Of a stretch of DNA of 64,000 nt, positions 38,711 to 49,310 are shown one piece after another. How positions within the stretch are numbered: the stretch's first letter is position 1; every line of letters starts with the position of its first letter. Where the stretch lies: NCBI GenBank assembly GCA_026003475.1, contig BPHJ01000001.1, positions 1,946,501 to 2,010,500 of the forward strand. The letters are read 5' to 3'. This stretch comes from Candidatus Kapaibacterium sp. Its GTDB lineage: Bacteria > Bacteroidota > Ignavibacteria > Kapaibacteriales > NICIL-2. Made by a program: the position numbers and the translations under genes. The notes beneath the pieces were generated by a model that saw only the letters and a program-made list of their open reading frames with translations, was not told where the DNA came from and ran no database searches.

Positions 38711-40095
38711 CGCAGCACCTGCAGCATCCGCCGTTCGAGCCGGTTCTTACTCCGTACTTCAACGATGTAGGTGCCGCTCGAAAGCGTCTGCAGGTCTAAC
38801 CACCCAACAGTCCCCCTTACCAACATGGGAATAGGCTGCACCCGACCGTAGAGGTCGTAGAGTCTGATAGCCTCAATCGGGTAGTCATCCCCTGTATGAA
38901 CCGATACCGCATCCTGCGCTGGGTTGGGTGCAAGAGTAAGAGGAACGCTCTCTGCAGTAGGTGGCACACTAAGCGTAATTAAACGGCAATCGACAAAGGG
39001 TGTAGAAGTAGGCTCGAGATTGCACCAACAGGTAACACGATAGGCATATAATGAGTCGGGAGTATATGACTCCGATACCATTAGCCAAATTGCGGTTCCT
39101 GTCGGCGTGCTTATCGTCGAAGATAAGTTTGGATTTGCACGGCCGCCAAAAAGCAGGACACGCTCAATATTATTCCTACGAATGAACCAACGAATGAAGT
39201 CAAATGCAGGTTGCTGGCGGAAACGTTCCATCGCCTCGGTACTGTTGACCCATCCACTGGCAAATGGTGCAGCGCGGAAGTAAAGCCCGATGTTGTCAGT
39301 GGTATCACCAAGTGGGAAAGTTGTACCATTGTAGCCTTGATCAAGTCCTTGAACCAATACTGCCACGTTACCAGTATCCACTGGAAAAACATATACCCAC
39401 GCAGTGGCCACACCATTGGTATCTACCCCGTTATCTTGGGGGGCGACAAGGCAGGGCTCCAGGGTTGTTCCTGCCGTTGATTTGGCAAATTCAAGACCGT
39501 CTCGTGCTGCGAAGGGATAGGTTCCTCGTTGGATTATCTCAGTGCCGCAGCCATAGGCGGTCCCATCGCTCGTACAGTAACAGTTCAGCGCACTGGTGTT
39601 CGCACTATCAACTGCTCGATAGATCCACACGGGAGTATAAGGCGGGAATGGGAGCTGCGCTCCATCGCGTACATGACCGGCTAAGAGCACTTGTGTCCCC
39701 ACTGTGTGCTGCGCATGCCAGGTTTGGAACGTCGGATTTGCGGAAAAGATTCGCAGTGCGCTGTCGCTATCAAGAATGCTGTCCGGAAGCGGTGATGCGT
39801 TGATGTAGATAGGTAAATCTGTTGTGTCAATGGGCTGAGTTAGTTCCGAAGCACTGTAATCATTAGGAGCTTGCTGGAGGACTTGAACTGCGATGAGCCG
39901 ATCGGGAGCACGGAATGCGTAGAGCCACAGCGGGGACGTACCGTTTTCCGAGAGTATTGTTGTTCCCATCGCGGAGGGCATAGAAGTTCCACCAATCCGC
40001 TGTGCTGCTGGAAGACCGTCGAGCGCTGTGAATGGAATCTGCGCACCAGCGGATACTGCACACAGAGCGCATGCAACAAAACGCACAATGTTCAT
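38707..40095 (-). CDS. Secreted protein with T9SS sorting domain
   Basis: A 462-residue protein starting at the ATG 40095, which has a strong ribosome-binding site (GGGAGG) seven bases before it; the upstream open frame is noise. Residues 1-18 are a signal peptide (RFVACALCAVSAGA). The middle is a repeated beta-rich domain with several cysteines, of unknown role. The last 80 residues (LAPNPAQDAVSVHTG, then LQTLSSGTYIVEVRSKN) are a type A sorting domain of the type IX secretion system, so the protein is exported across the outer membrane and probably attached to the surface. It is the last gene of the minus-strand secreted-protein run 47456-38707. Confidence 0.85.
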   Translation of the reverse strand: MNIVRFVACALCAVSAGAQIPFTALDGLPAAQRIGGTSMPSAMGTTILSENGTSPLWLYAFRAPDRLIAVQVLQQAPNDYSASELTQPIDTTDLPIYINASPLPDSILDSDSALRIFSANPTFQTWHAQHTVGTQVLLAGHVRDGAQLPFPPYTPVWIYRAVDSANTSALNCYCTSDGTAYGCGTEIIQRGTYPFAARDGLEFAKSTAGTTLEPCLVAPQDNGVDTNGVATAWVYVFPVDTGNVAVLVQGLDQGYNGTTFPLGDTTDNIGLYFRAAPFASGWVNSTEAMERFRQQPAFDFIRWFIRRNNIERVLLFGGRANPNLSSTISTPTGTAIWLMVSESYTPDSLYAYRVTCWCNLEPTSTPFVDCRLITLSVPPTAESVPLTLAPNPAQDAVSVHTGDDYPIEAIRLYDLYGRVQPIPMLVRGTVGWLDLQTLSSGTYIVEVRSKNRLERRMLQVLR

Positions 40096-40181
40096 GGCAT
40101 ACCTCCCAGAGAGTGGAACATCGAGTTTTATCAATAGCAAATTTAGCACGAGAGCGGGAATATTCACCGCCCAACACTTAC

Positions 40182-42209
40182 TCATCGTCGTAATGGCTGT
40201 CGCCGACTTGCAGCACTGGCGCGTGCGACCGATGGCTTCCCATAGACGCCACTTGCTGCACGCAACACCACCCGGTAATAGTAGGCTTCGGTGATCTCGG
40301 TGCTCCCATCGGTAAATCGCGTCACGCTGGCTGGCAGCAACGGACTGATCGGCACAAAGGTTTCGCCATCGCGACTGCGCTCGACAATAACAACGGTGCC
40401 CTCGGCAACATAGCCGACGTAGTGCCACGTGATGGTCACACCATCGGCGGTGACAACCAGGGTATCAACTTCTGGCACAGGCGGAACGCGGGTGTCATAG
40501 CATTGAACCGAAATCCGGCGGGATACCCGCGACCGATTGCCTGCACTATCGTAGGCCACAACACCGTAGCTGTAGAACACACCAGCCCGGACTGTTGAAT
40601 CGGTAAAGCTTCGCACATGGGCAGGCACACCTGCTGGTGTCAGAAGCTGATCGGACCCATCCTCCTCGCGCCGAACGATGAAGAATCCAGCCACATCCGG
40701 TTCCGCTTGCGGCTGGCTCCAGCGAAGCGTAATCACGCCATCGCCGGGAACTACTTCTTCCAACTGCGGCCGCTGGGGCGGAACGATGTCCGGCAGAACA
40801 ACTCGAACAGGTGCGCTCCAGCGGCTACGGTTGCCGTGCCGATCGACAACTCGAACGCGGTACCAGTACGTTGTCCGCCCGCTGGCAATCGGAAGCGTTT
40901 CGATGAACGTCGTGTCGGTGATGATGTCGAGCGAAACGAGTGTAATTGTCGAATCGGGGTGGAAAAGCGAGCGCCCCACCTCATACCCCCACACATCGCG
41001 GGATGGACTTTTCGACCAGCGCAGGCGCGCTTGACCAACTTCTCCGACCCCATCGAGCAGCAGCGGCAGCGCCGGCGGGATAACATCAGGCACAGGCACC
41101 GAATGCGGAAGCGAGAGCTGGCTTTCTCGGCCGTAACGATCGACAGCAGTGACAGCGTAGGAAACATCACCTTCGAGTTCTCGCGGGCGATCAACCCAGA
41201 TGGTATCCCGCAGAATTTCAAGCGTCAATCGCTGTCGCGTCGTCGTGTCGCCGGTTTGCCAGCGATAGACGTGGTAGCCGATTGCGCGGCGATCTTCGAA
41301 CGGAGGATGCCACCGGATAATGACACTATCGCCTTCGGCTCGGGCCACAAGGCCATAGGGAGCTTGGAGCGGACGGCTGTCGAACGGCAGAACAGTGACG
41401 GTATCGCTTCGTTCGCCTTCGCGACCGAGGAGGTCCACTGCACTGATGGCGTAGGCGTAGAGCGAGTCGTTCCGCAGATTGCTGTCGGCGAAGAGGTATG
41501 CAATTGGTAATGATTCATTGAGGAAGATCGTCGCGACTGGTTCTGCAGTAATACGGCGGAGCTGAGTGCTTCCGGGCTCGCGGCGCCAGACGTGAAAGCC
41601 CCAGATTCCAGCCTTTTGCGTTCCACGAACATCCCACACAAGGTGTGCCCCGCTATCGGTCGGCATAGCACGGAGTCCGGTGGGCTTAGGAGGAAGGACG
41701 GCGCTGCCGGCAAGAACACCCTCGACCGCAGCAATGCGCTTACCGCCAGATTCGATGGCGTAGTCGTAACGCTCGCCCGCCCGGGCTGTCGAGTCGAGCA
41801 GATATGTCCCGAACCAGCGGGCAACGGGCAGTACTGTGCTGCTCTGTGCGAGAATCATGCCGCGCAGTTCACGAGCAATGACTCGCCGGACGCTATCGGA
41901 GGTTTGCGGATGTTCGTGTGCATCGTACCACAGCAAGAGCGTATCACAAAAGCTCCCAGCGCCGATCTGCAGGCAAAGTTGCCTGAATTCTTCGCGAGTG
42001 CCGCGGCGGGTTTCGGCGATGCGTTCGTAGTTGCCACGTCCTGCGCTTCGACGCAGAACGGTGTACGTTGCTGGAAGAGTGTCATTGGAAGGCGGTAACC
42101 ATACGATCGCTACACCGCGCTGCACGCCAAATGCCCAAGCGGACGGCGGCGACTGCGCATGGCTGGAAAGCGCAGAGAGGAACACGAGGACGGCGACAAG
42201 TAGCATCAT
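40182..42209 (-). CDS. Secreted protein of fibronectin type III domains
   Basis: A 675-residue protein with a signal peptide (LLVAVLVFLSALSSHAQ) and about five fibronectin type III-like repeats. Each repeat carries the pattern V-x-W-x-PP or I-x-W-x-P followed by Y-x-Y-x-V-x-A-x-D (for example YAISAVDLLGREG, YAVTAVDRYGRES, YRVRVVDRHGNRS, YGVVAYDSAGNRS). No catalytic motif and no T9SS sorting domain are visible, so it may be periplasmic or an outer-surface component of a complex with its neighbours. The start ATG overlaps the stop of the upstream frameshifted gene by four bases, which implies translational coupling in the operon. Confidence 0.8.
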   Translation of the reverse strand: MMLLVAVLVFLSALSSHAQSPPSAWAFGVQRGVAIVWLPPSNDTLPATYTVLRRSAGRGNYERIAETRRGTREEFRQLCLQIGAGSFCDTLLLWYDAHEHPQTSDSVRRVIARELRGMILAQSSTVLPVARWFGTYLLDSTARAGERYDYAIESGGKRIAAVEGVLAGSAVLPPKPTGLRAMPTDSGAHLVWDVRGTQKAGIWGFHVWRREPGSTQLRRITAEPVATIFLNESLPIAYLFADSNLRNDSLYAYAISAVDLLGREGERSDTVTVLPFDSRPLQAPYGLVARAEGDSVIIRWHPPFEDRRAIGYHVYRWQTGDTTTRQRLTLEILRDTIWVDRPRELEGDVSYAVTAVDRYGRESQLSLPHSVPVPDVIPPALPLLLDGVGEVGQARLRWSKSPSRDVWGYEVGRSLFHPDSTITLVSLDIITDTTFIETLPIASGRTTYWYRVRVVDRHGNRSRWSAPVRVVLPDIVPPQRPQLEEVVPGDGVITLRWSQPQAEPDVAGFFIVRREEDGSDQLLTPAGVPAHVRSFTDSTVRAGVFYSYGVVAYDSAGNRSRVSRRISVQCYDTRVPPVPEVDTLVVTADGVTITWHYVGYVAEGTVVIVERSRDGETFVPISPLLPASVTRFTDGSTEITEAYYYRVVLRAASGVYGKPSVARASAASRRQPLRR

Positions 42210-44069
42210 CGCTCATCCTCCCCAAGTGGTGGCAACTCTCCGTGCGAGATGCTATTGTTGGCTGTGCCGTCACGTTCGCTAAATGGAGGCCGTGGCAGAA
42301 TTCGTGCCCGTACACCCAACACGCGCGAGCCAGTCGGCAAGAGGAACGTATGCCTGATCGGGTACTCCGCTCCTGGCGCTACAAACGACTGAATGTTGAG
42401 CAAGCTACGCTCGACGATGTACTGCCGGGAGCGATCTGGCAGTTCGACGTATGCGCCGATAGTTCAGCTCGAACGGTGTTCCGGCGTAGATGCCGCTGGT
42501 CCCGCGATTTTCGATGCCGAGTTGAATCGTGACCGGTGCACTGGGTTCGGTAGTTTCACCTGCAATTCCAGCATTTGCTGGGAGCGTCGGGCCTCTCCAA
42601 CGAATCGCGGTTGCAAGTTCGGTTGAGACATTGCTCGGTAGGTAGCTCGTATGGAATTCGGCGACTACTCTCGGCAGAGCGCCCAGGAATGCTGCAGCCT
42701 CGGGCGGACGGGGTGCTGCGGGCGCTTCAGCCTGGGCGTTGAGCACACGAATGGTGATGGGAAGAGAAAGTGGCAGAAGCCGTGCACCAGAGCCTCCAAG
42801 CTGCACAATGGCAATCTGCGGCTGGAGCAATCCAGTATCGAGTGTAAAAATCGTCCCCACATATGCACCGAAAAGATTTGCATCTTCACTGGTGCGTACG
42901 AGGGCGTTGGAGGTGCCGGTCCAGCGCCAGCGGCGCTCTCCAGCCTCGACTTCGAGCCAAAGATCGCGCCCAAGTTGGAGTGGCGCAACCATTCGCGGGA
43001 CTGAGCGGATAGGTGACGACAAGCGTATCGAGTGCCGATTGGAGAGTTGCTCCAAGCGGTGCGGTCCAGGAAGTGCCCGCCTGCAGCCAGAGCCGATCGA
43101 GCTGGGAGGTAGTACGGAATTCGATCGTATCGTACGCAGAGACGGTTTGCCTGTCGTTCGATTCCAGCGTTCCTTCGAGTAACAGCCGGTAGCGGGTTCC
43201 AGGGAGCAAGACATGCCAGGGATAGCTCGGCGCCGCTGCAGCGACGCAGTAACGAATGCTGTCACTCCCAGCGACAGGTGGAGTTGCTGGTTCCTGGCTC
43301 AACGGTACCGTGCGGACAGGATTGCCTCCACTGTCGAGCTGCTCGAGCGTTGCACGAATCGCGCTGCATTTCCACCGGCGGGTGTTGTTATCCCCTCCGG
43401 GGAATGCCCACAGCCGAGCACCGGTGCGAATCGAAATGCACGCTGTTACCGGCACGCCAGTATCACCACGAGCAGGAGTGCTCGATAACACCAGCGAAGG
43501 AGGGGGAATCTGATTCCGATTGTCATTTCCTGCAGCGCTCCCCCATGAATCGAAATTGGCACAGGAAAGACGTTCTGCCTCTTCGCCGAGCGAGCCACCA
43601 CGCTTAGCTCCCTCCTTATCACCGCTTTTCGCCCTGCCGTAGTAGCCGAAGTCGAAGTTTACACGGGTATTCGAGAGTAAGGGGAGCCGGACCTCTCGAT
43701 TGCCAACACGCAGCGGCACCGTCCCGATGCTCGCATCTGCCTCGAAGAGACCTCGGAGATTCAGCTCTACGCTGGTGCTTTTGCAGTCATGACCATCGCA
43801 CGCGCTCCAGTGCCGGTCGAGGCGAACAAAATCCCCGCCACTATAGGACCACCCTCGAACGTGGTCGTAGGCTTGGGTGTAGTGTCCCCAGGGATAGCCG
43901 GAGTAGTCGAAATTTGCTGTAAGATCGAGAGCACCACCGGCACGCGCGGTGAGGCGATAGCTGCTTCCGTTGTACGCCAAAGCGGTAGAAAATATCGCCC
44001 GCAGAACTCGGTCCCGAAGCCAAGTCCTACGTGATGGGGGAGTTGGATGCCTCCGACGCTCACGTGCAT
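42206..44069 (-). pseudogene. Secreted beta-rich protein, interrupted by three frameshifts
   Basis: The protein can be followed from about 44069 to 42206 only by changing frame near 43999, 42998 and 42455. Each change falls in a short G or C run, which suggests one-base indels. The fragments read LPHHVGLGFGTEF, then LTARAGGALDLTANFDYSG, then VAPLQLGRDLWLEVEAGERR, then LLNIQSFVAPGAEYPIRHTF. The final frame ends in a stop that overlaps the start of the next gene, supporting one original gene of about 600 codons. No family is recognised. Sequencing error is as likely as genuine decay. Confidence 0.6.
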
Positions 44070-44150
44070 GCCGACGACACCTGCGCCACGGAGGCTGCCA
44101 TAGAGTTCCCCTTGCGTGGGGCAGAAGCCGCGCAGAGAGATTGTTGATGC

Positions 44151-47100
44151 TTAGGAATCCTTTTGCTGAAACCTAATTCCAAGAAGGTCGGAGCCGTAGG
44201 TTTCATCCATGTCTGCCACGATCCATTCTCCCGAGTAAGGGCCGAGGCTCAGGCATGAAGATGCACCAAACGTTGCGCTTACCGATGTGCTGAAGATCGG
44301 CGTATTGACAAAGTTGACGCTTACGTTCCCACCAAGCGAAACGGTGCGAGAGCTGCTTGTGTGGAGAAATTGTGCCCAGAACGACCCCGTGGCAAGCCGA
44401 ATTTGCGGCAAGATCGCAATCGAACCATCAAGCGCAACTTGCGTCGAAGTGCCGAATGCCAGCGACGTTGTTGCCGTAAGGCGGTAGAGCTGAAGCGCGG
44501 GATCAGCAAAAACAAGCCCACCTTGGAGCAGTAATCCAACAGTGTTATCGGGACGAAGGGAGGGAGGGGGTGCCAGTCCATTGGCGTCGGTAAAGAGCGC
44601 GCCCCCATAGCCATCGAGCCGGACATGCCAACCCGCACCGAAGAGACCGCCGACCAAATGGAAGGCGCCAGGCACAATCGGAACGCCCCCGGGTACGGCC
44701 GCCCCTCCGCGGAGGAACCAGTAGCGGAATGGCGATGCCCCAGCTGTACTTCCAAGGGCAAAATCTACTTGGGCTTGCAAATTGCCGAGGCAGTCGAACT
44801 GCCCTGCTAGCTGCCCGAGCATCCCTCGAACGGGGATGGAACCGAGCGTGTCATTACCCCATTGGAGAACACCGGCGAGCCGAAATGCTCCAGCGATGCT
44901 TGCACTGACGTATGCTCCCTCACTAGTGATCACTTCATCGTCCCAGATACGGAGCCGCCGAACCCGAAAACCGTTACTCCCCCCGGTGGGAAGTGCTGAT
45001 CCAGCATCTAAGTCAAATCCTCCACTGAAGCCAACCCACCAATGCGAGCTGCTGCCGCTGCGCGGACCGTAGCCGAACCCGATTTCTTGTGCTTGAATCG
45101 TCAGATTTGCGACACTTAGCCGTGCCCACCGGGAAATATCGAGCCATCCCTCAGCAGATTCGAGTTCGATTTGGCCAGTGTTCCAAATTCGGAGTCCGTA
45201 GAAGTCAGCGGTCCCGGTCGGGTTGTCTGCGGGTGCTTCCAGCTGCAGATGGCTAAACTCGATGTAGCCACGTCGCCCACCCTGCGGTGGATCGAGAATC
45301 TCGATAGTCCCATCGCGGAGGATAAGTTTGGCGAGCGAACCAAAGCGGAGCGAAAGACCACCGCGGAGGTCGAGCGTGGCATTCCACTGCCAGCGACTTC
45401 CATCGTCGTAGCCACTGAGCCGGACGCGAATGCTATCGAGCGCCGTCCACGACGACGGACGTCGAAATGCATCTGGAAGAATCACAGTCCCTCGAGCACT
45501 GATGCTCTGGAGTGTTCCCTGGCAGAGGCGCACGGTTACCGAATCAACCCGAACCGCAAATCCTCCGACGGTCAGCGTATCATGACTGCGTAGGACCGAT
45601 GCAAGGCTCACACGGAATTTTTGTCCATTCCCTTGATCGAACAGGGCCGAAGTCGTGATCGCAAGCGTATCGTCCCCCACTCGCAGTCGAGCGCGAAGAT
45701 TGGGCACATACACCCCGCGCCAACGAGCATCGTGCCAGGCTGGATTGGTACAGAGTCCTGCAGGTGGAACGTTGGCTGGATTGACCTCATCCGATAGATC
45801 GAGCACGAGTGTATCAGCATCGGTGCGGAGCATGGGCATTCCAAGCACTGATGCATCCCGAATGCGGGCTTGGAGAAGGGCGATCAAATCTGCCTTTCCG
45901 CTACTTAGACGAAGACGCAATGCCGCTCGCAGGGGCGCACCGCCACTGATCAGGCAGGGAAGTGTCACCTCACCAACCCCGAACAGGTACGGCGTCACCC
46001 GAGGCGGATGCTGAGCGGTATCAACTTCGATGCGCACATCGAGTGTATCCAGTTGCAATTCGACACAGGGACCGATCAGCAACCCGCTGCCGTCACACCT
46101 CCACGGCATCGAGAGTGGTACCAGCCGTTGCTCGATACCCGTTACAGCGAACGGTAGCCGGAAAGCCACGCTATCAGCAGTACGACAACCCCATCCCCAT
46201 TGGCTCCACTGCGCAATCCACGCTCCATCGAGCAGAGCAGCAGTACTGCTGAAACTCAACTGTCCCAAGCGCAACGTCAACAGTCCATACTGCCTCACCG
46301 CACTGAGCGGAATCAGGATTGTCCCACTCACCAAGCGTGCAATGCCTGCAGCTGTTGGCCGGCTTACCACGATACCATCAAATGAGACTGCAACCGAATC
46401 GCCTAAGAGCGGAATCCACAACGACCCACCGCCACTGATGGTACAGGGCGAGCTCGTACACGAGATTGCGCCGCGGACTACCAGCACGAATCCGCCGGGC
46501 AACTCGATGCGACGGACAACACTGCCGGTATCGATCGCTTGTGTTCCTCCGCTGAGGATGAGGCTATCGTCGCGTGGCTGCTTGGTTGTGGTATCGCTGG
46601 GCACACCTGTCCCGGTCAAAGCGGGAGCAAAGCGGAAGCGGAAGATTTCGCTTTTCCCATTGTTGCGCGCTGCCGGTCGGCCATTAGCATCGAGCGCCGA
46701 TACCTGCCAGACAAAACCCACCGCCTGCGGGAATGCAGCAAACGGAATATCGGTCGGCACGTACTGATAGAGCGGTGCTTGCAGTCCGCTCACGTTCAGC
46801 ACTGGGGTATTCCGATCGAGGGCATCTTGCAGCGCTTGGCCAGGAAAGAGCGGCACCACATGAAGGGTGTAGGTCACCGGAACAGGCGAACCCGTCACCG
46901 GTGCCCAGATGAACATTGGCAAAGTGCCGGCAGCCAGCGTGCTATCTTGCCGCGGGTGAATCAGCATCGGCGGATCGGGAAGCATCACCACCGTCCGTGG
47001 ACAGAACGCACCTGTGTTCCCAATCTCTCTGCCCTGAGCATCGAGCACGCGGACACAGAATTCGTATTCGCCTTCCGGCAATTGGCCCGTGGCTTGCGCT

Positions 47101-47456
47101 TGCTGGCGAAGAGATTCCTCCTCGATTCGCACCGCGCTTTCGTGAATAATCTGCGGACCATTCAACACCAGCGTACCGTTCGGCGGGATGTTCACACGCG
47201 GTTGCAGGGGATGGAAATCCTTGCTCCGGGCAACGACCGTTCCGGCTGGCAATCGGCGTATCGCGAACGAAACAACGGCGCCGTCGTAGAGTGTGGAGCT
47301 GGTATTCCGAAGGATAAGCTGGACGATGGTGGGATCGCTTGCCCACACCGGGAGTGCTCCCGGTGCCGGTGAACGGAGAATCACCTGGACTTGCACGGGT
47401 TGCGCCGAAAGGACAGCACTCAACACCAGAAGGAGAACACCAACTGCCTTCCTCAT
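44151..47456 (-). CDS. Large secreted protein of unknown family
   Basis: An 1101-residue protein with a signal peptide (AVGVLLLVLSAVLSAQ). The N-terminal 250 residues contain two Ig/fibronectin-like units (VQLILRNTSSTLYDGAVVSF and FCVRVLDAQGREIGNTG). The rest is a long stretch of beta-strand-like sequence with many aromatic and glycine residues, ending in repeats resembling outer-membrane or beta-helical surface proteins. There is no T9SS sorting domain and no enzyme motif. It heads a minus-strand run with the three genes after it, all with signal peptides or beta-rich sequence, so it may be one component of a cell-surface structure. Confidence 0.7.
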   Translation of the reverse strand: MRKAVGVLLLVLSAVLSAQPVQVQVILRSPAPGALPVWASDPTIVQLILRNTSSTLYDGAVVSFAIRRLPAGTVVARSKDFHPLQPRVNIPPNGTLVLNGPQIIHESAVRIEEESLRQQAQATGQLPEGEYEFCVRVLDAQGREIGNTGAFCPRTVVMLPDPPMLIHPRQDSTLAAGTLPMFIWAPVTGSPVPVTYTLHVVPLFPGQALQDALDRNTPVLNVSGLQAPLYQYVPTDIPFAAFPQAVGFVWQVSALDANGRPAARNNGKSEIFRFRFAPALTGTGVPSDTTTKQPRDDSLILSGGTQAIDTGSVVRRIELPGGFVLVVRGAISCTSSPCTISGGGSLWIPLLGDSVAVSFDGIVVSRPTAAGIARLVSGTILIPLSAVRQYGLLTLRLGQLSFSSTAALLDGAWIAQWSQWGWGCRTADSVAFRLPFAVTGIEQRLVPLSMPWRCDGSGLLIGPCVELQLDTLDVRIEVDTAQHPPRVTPYLFGVGEVTLPCLISGGAPLRAALRLRLSSGKADLIALLQARIRDASVLGMPMLRTDADTLVLDLSDEVNPANVPPAGLCTNPAWHDARWRGVYVPNLRARLRVGDDTLAITTSALFDQGNGQKFRVSLASVLRSHDTLTVGGFAVRVDSVTVRLCQGTLQSISARGTVILPDAFRRPSSWTALDSIRVRLSGYDDGSRWQWNATLDLRGGLSLRFGSLAKLILRDGTIEILDPPQGGRRGYIEFSHLQLEAPADNPTGTADFYGLRIWNTGQIELESAEGWLDISRWARLSVANLTIQAQEIGFGYGPRSGSSSHWWVGFSGGFDLDAGSALPTGGSNGFRVRRLRIWDDEVITSEGAYVSASIAGAFRLAGVLQWGNDTLGSIPVRGMLGQLAGQFDCLGNLQAQVDFALGSTAGASPFRYWFLRGGAAVPGGVPIVPGAFHLVGGLFGAGWHVRLDGYGGALFTDANGLAPPPSLRPDNTVGLLLQGGLVFADPALQLYRLTATTSLAFGTSTQVALDGSIAILPQIRLATGSFWAQFLHTSSSRTVSLGGNVSVNFVNTPIFSTSVSATFGASSCLSLGPYSGEWIVADMDETYGSDLLGIRFQQKDS

Positions 47457-47535
47457 CGCTACCTACTGCAAGAGGTGAAACAGTGAAAGCGGCGCCATTT
47501 ACTCAATAATGCTCGTGAAGGTTTCCTCTGCGAAA

Positions 47536-48837
47536 TTATTCTCTCCACTTCCGGATGAACGATGCTGCATCTGGAATGCTCCGTCCGAGATCCAGCACCC
47601 GAAGCTGCACGATACCGCGCCGCACTACCGCCCTCCAATCGCCTATGCCAAGCACGGCGTAATAGGCAACCACACCGAATGGGAAGAGCTGGACATTCCC
47701 TGCCACGCCACTGCCGACAAAACATGCGAGCGCAGCAAGAGCGGCAAGAGCAGTAATCCGAGCATGCACTGCACTATAGCCCGCAGCAACCAGAATAATC
47801 CCAACAACCGCCAGCGGCATTGCAAGGCTGGCAAGGCTCATGAGCTGTAACTGTCCGATCGCTGCTCCGTACCGCTGTCCCAGCACCACATCGAGCATGC
47901 TGCCACCTCCCAACAGCATGAGGTATCCGGCAACATACGCCACGAAGAGAACCGACATTGCTTTGCTTGCGACCGTGTGGAGCGCAGCGCGATCGCCCGC
48001 ATGCTGAAGGCCGATCGCTGCTGGATACACAACGCTCCCAGCAGCATCAATCCCCAACTCGAAGAAGCGGAAGATAGTCTTTGCTGCTTGGTAGGTGCCA
48101 ACGGCTGCGGTACCAAAAAACGATTGTGCAAGCACAATATCGAGCTGCCGCACACTGGTATGGATTACGCTGGTGCTGGTTTGGCTGATGCCAAAGCCGA
48201 GTAAGGTACCAAGCCAAGAACGGTCGGGAAGGCGGAAGCGGAGGAGCCCTCGGCAAATGAGCACCGCAGCAACAGAACTGCACACCATCCCGCCAATTGC
48301 AATCCCTGCTAAACTCTCGAAATGATTGAGCCACCCAACCCCAATACCATGCACTGTTGCGATACTCATCGAGCCAAGCCACGCAAGATCAATCCAAAAG
48401 ATGGGGCGGGTTTGGATGTCGCGCTGGAGTAGGCGCAAACAGTACGTGCGTGGGATGGTCACAAGGCAGAAGAGCACTTCCAACTTGGCAACGGTAGCAA
48501 AGCGGGGTTCACCGAATACCACACTGAGCAGTGGCTCAGCAAGGACCAACCCTCCTACGCTTGCAGCAATGATCGAGACGTACAGCGCCGCAGCGGTGCC
48601 ATCGAGCAGCGGCCGTTTGTCCCGATCGGCACCGAATTGAATGATTCCCTGCAGAACCAGTCCATCGGCCAACACGAATATCCAGGTTTGGATGCTCACC
48701 AACAGCGCATAGAGTCCGTACTCTGCCGGCGGCAGCGCACGAATCTGGAACAGCGCCACACCACCATAGAGGACAAAAAGCGCCTTGTCTGCCGCAACCC
48801 AGGAGAGCTTCCGCAGGTGATCTTGTATCCGCGGCAT
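47536..48837 (-). CDS. Polysaccharide flippase-like membrane protein (Wzx type)
   Basis: A 433-residue polytopic membrane protein with about 12 hydrophobic segments. Motifs typical of the MATE/Wzx exporters are the opening LSWVAADKALFVLYGG, then LPPAEYGLYALL and the central VRQLDIVLAQSFFGTAAVGTY. Such proteins move lipid-linked oligosaccharide units across the inner membrane during O-antigen, capsule or exopolysaccharide assembly. No glycosyltransferase lies next to it. It is separated from the secreted-protein operon downstream by 79 bases and on the other side meets the CusA fragment, where the sequence may be discontinuous. Confidence 0.85.
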   Translation of the reverse strand: MPRIQDHLRKLSWVAADKALFVLYGGVALFQIRALPPAEYGLYALLVSIQTWIFVLADGLVLQGIIQFGADRDKRPLLDGTAAALYVSIIAASVGGLVLAEPLLSVVFGEPRFATVAKLEVLFCLVTIPRTYCLRLLQRDIQTRPIFWIDLAWLGSMSIATVHGIGVGWLNHFESLAGIAIGGMVCSSVAAVLICRGLLRFRLPDRSWLGTLLGFGISQTSTSVIHTSVRQLDIVLAQSFFGTAAVGTYQAAKTIFRFFELGIDAAGSVVYPAAIGLQHAGDRAALHTVASKAMSVLFVAYVAGYLMLLGGGSMLDVVLGQRYGAAIGQLQLMSLASLAMPLAVVGIILVAAGYSAVHARITALAALAALACFVGSGVAGNVQLFPFGVVAYYAVLGIGDWRAVVRRGIVQLRVLDLGRSIPDAASFIRKWRE

Positions 48838-48927
48838 GTGTCAGCAACTCATGGAAAATGCCGCAAAGTTAGTGCGCCATCTACCAGCACCGATCCCGGT
48901 CATGCGGATCGTCATGCAGAGCAGACC

Positions 48928-49310
48928 GTACTACCGGGACCAGTGTAATGGAGAGCAGCGCGGCTCCTGCCATTGCAAACGTCTTGGTGTACGCCAATGG
49001 TTTGAATAGCCGCCCCTCCTGTTGCTCCAGGGCGAAAATGTGAAGAAAACTGAACGTGATTATCAGCAAGGAGAAAAACAACGACGGTCCGACCTGTTTG
49101 GTACTTTCCAGCACCACATCCCATCGCGACACATTGGTCTGTGCCCGCTCCAGATGCTTATGCATGTTCTCGATCATCACGATTGCAGCATCCACCATCG
49201 CCCCGATGGCGATCGCAATTCCACCCAAGCTCATGATATTCGCATTTACCCCGATCCAGCGCATGATAATAAACGAGATCAGAATACCTAATGGCAGCGT
49301 TACAATTGCC
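48928..49310 (-). pseudogene. Internal fragment of a heavy-metal RND pump gene (cusA-like)
   Basis: About 128 codons encode [48 protein letters not shown]-like sequence and [20 protein letters not shown]. This is the central membrane segment (about residues 380-510) of CusA/CzcA efflux pumps. Both ends are missing. The frame continues into antisense of prfB on one side and ends at an unrelated stop on the other. It is not functional. Confidence 0.85.
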
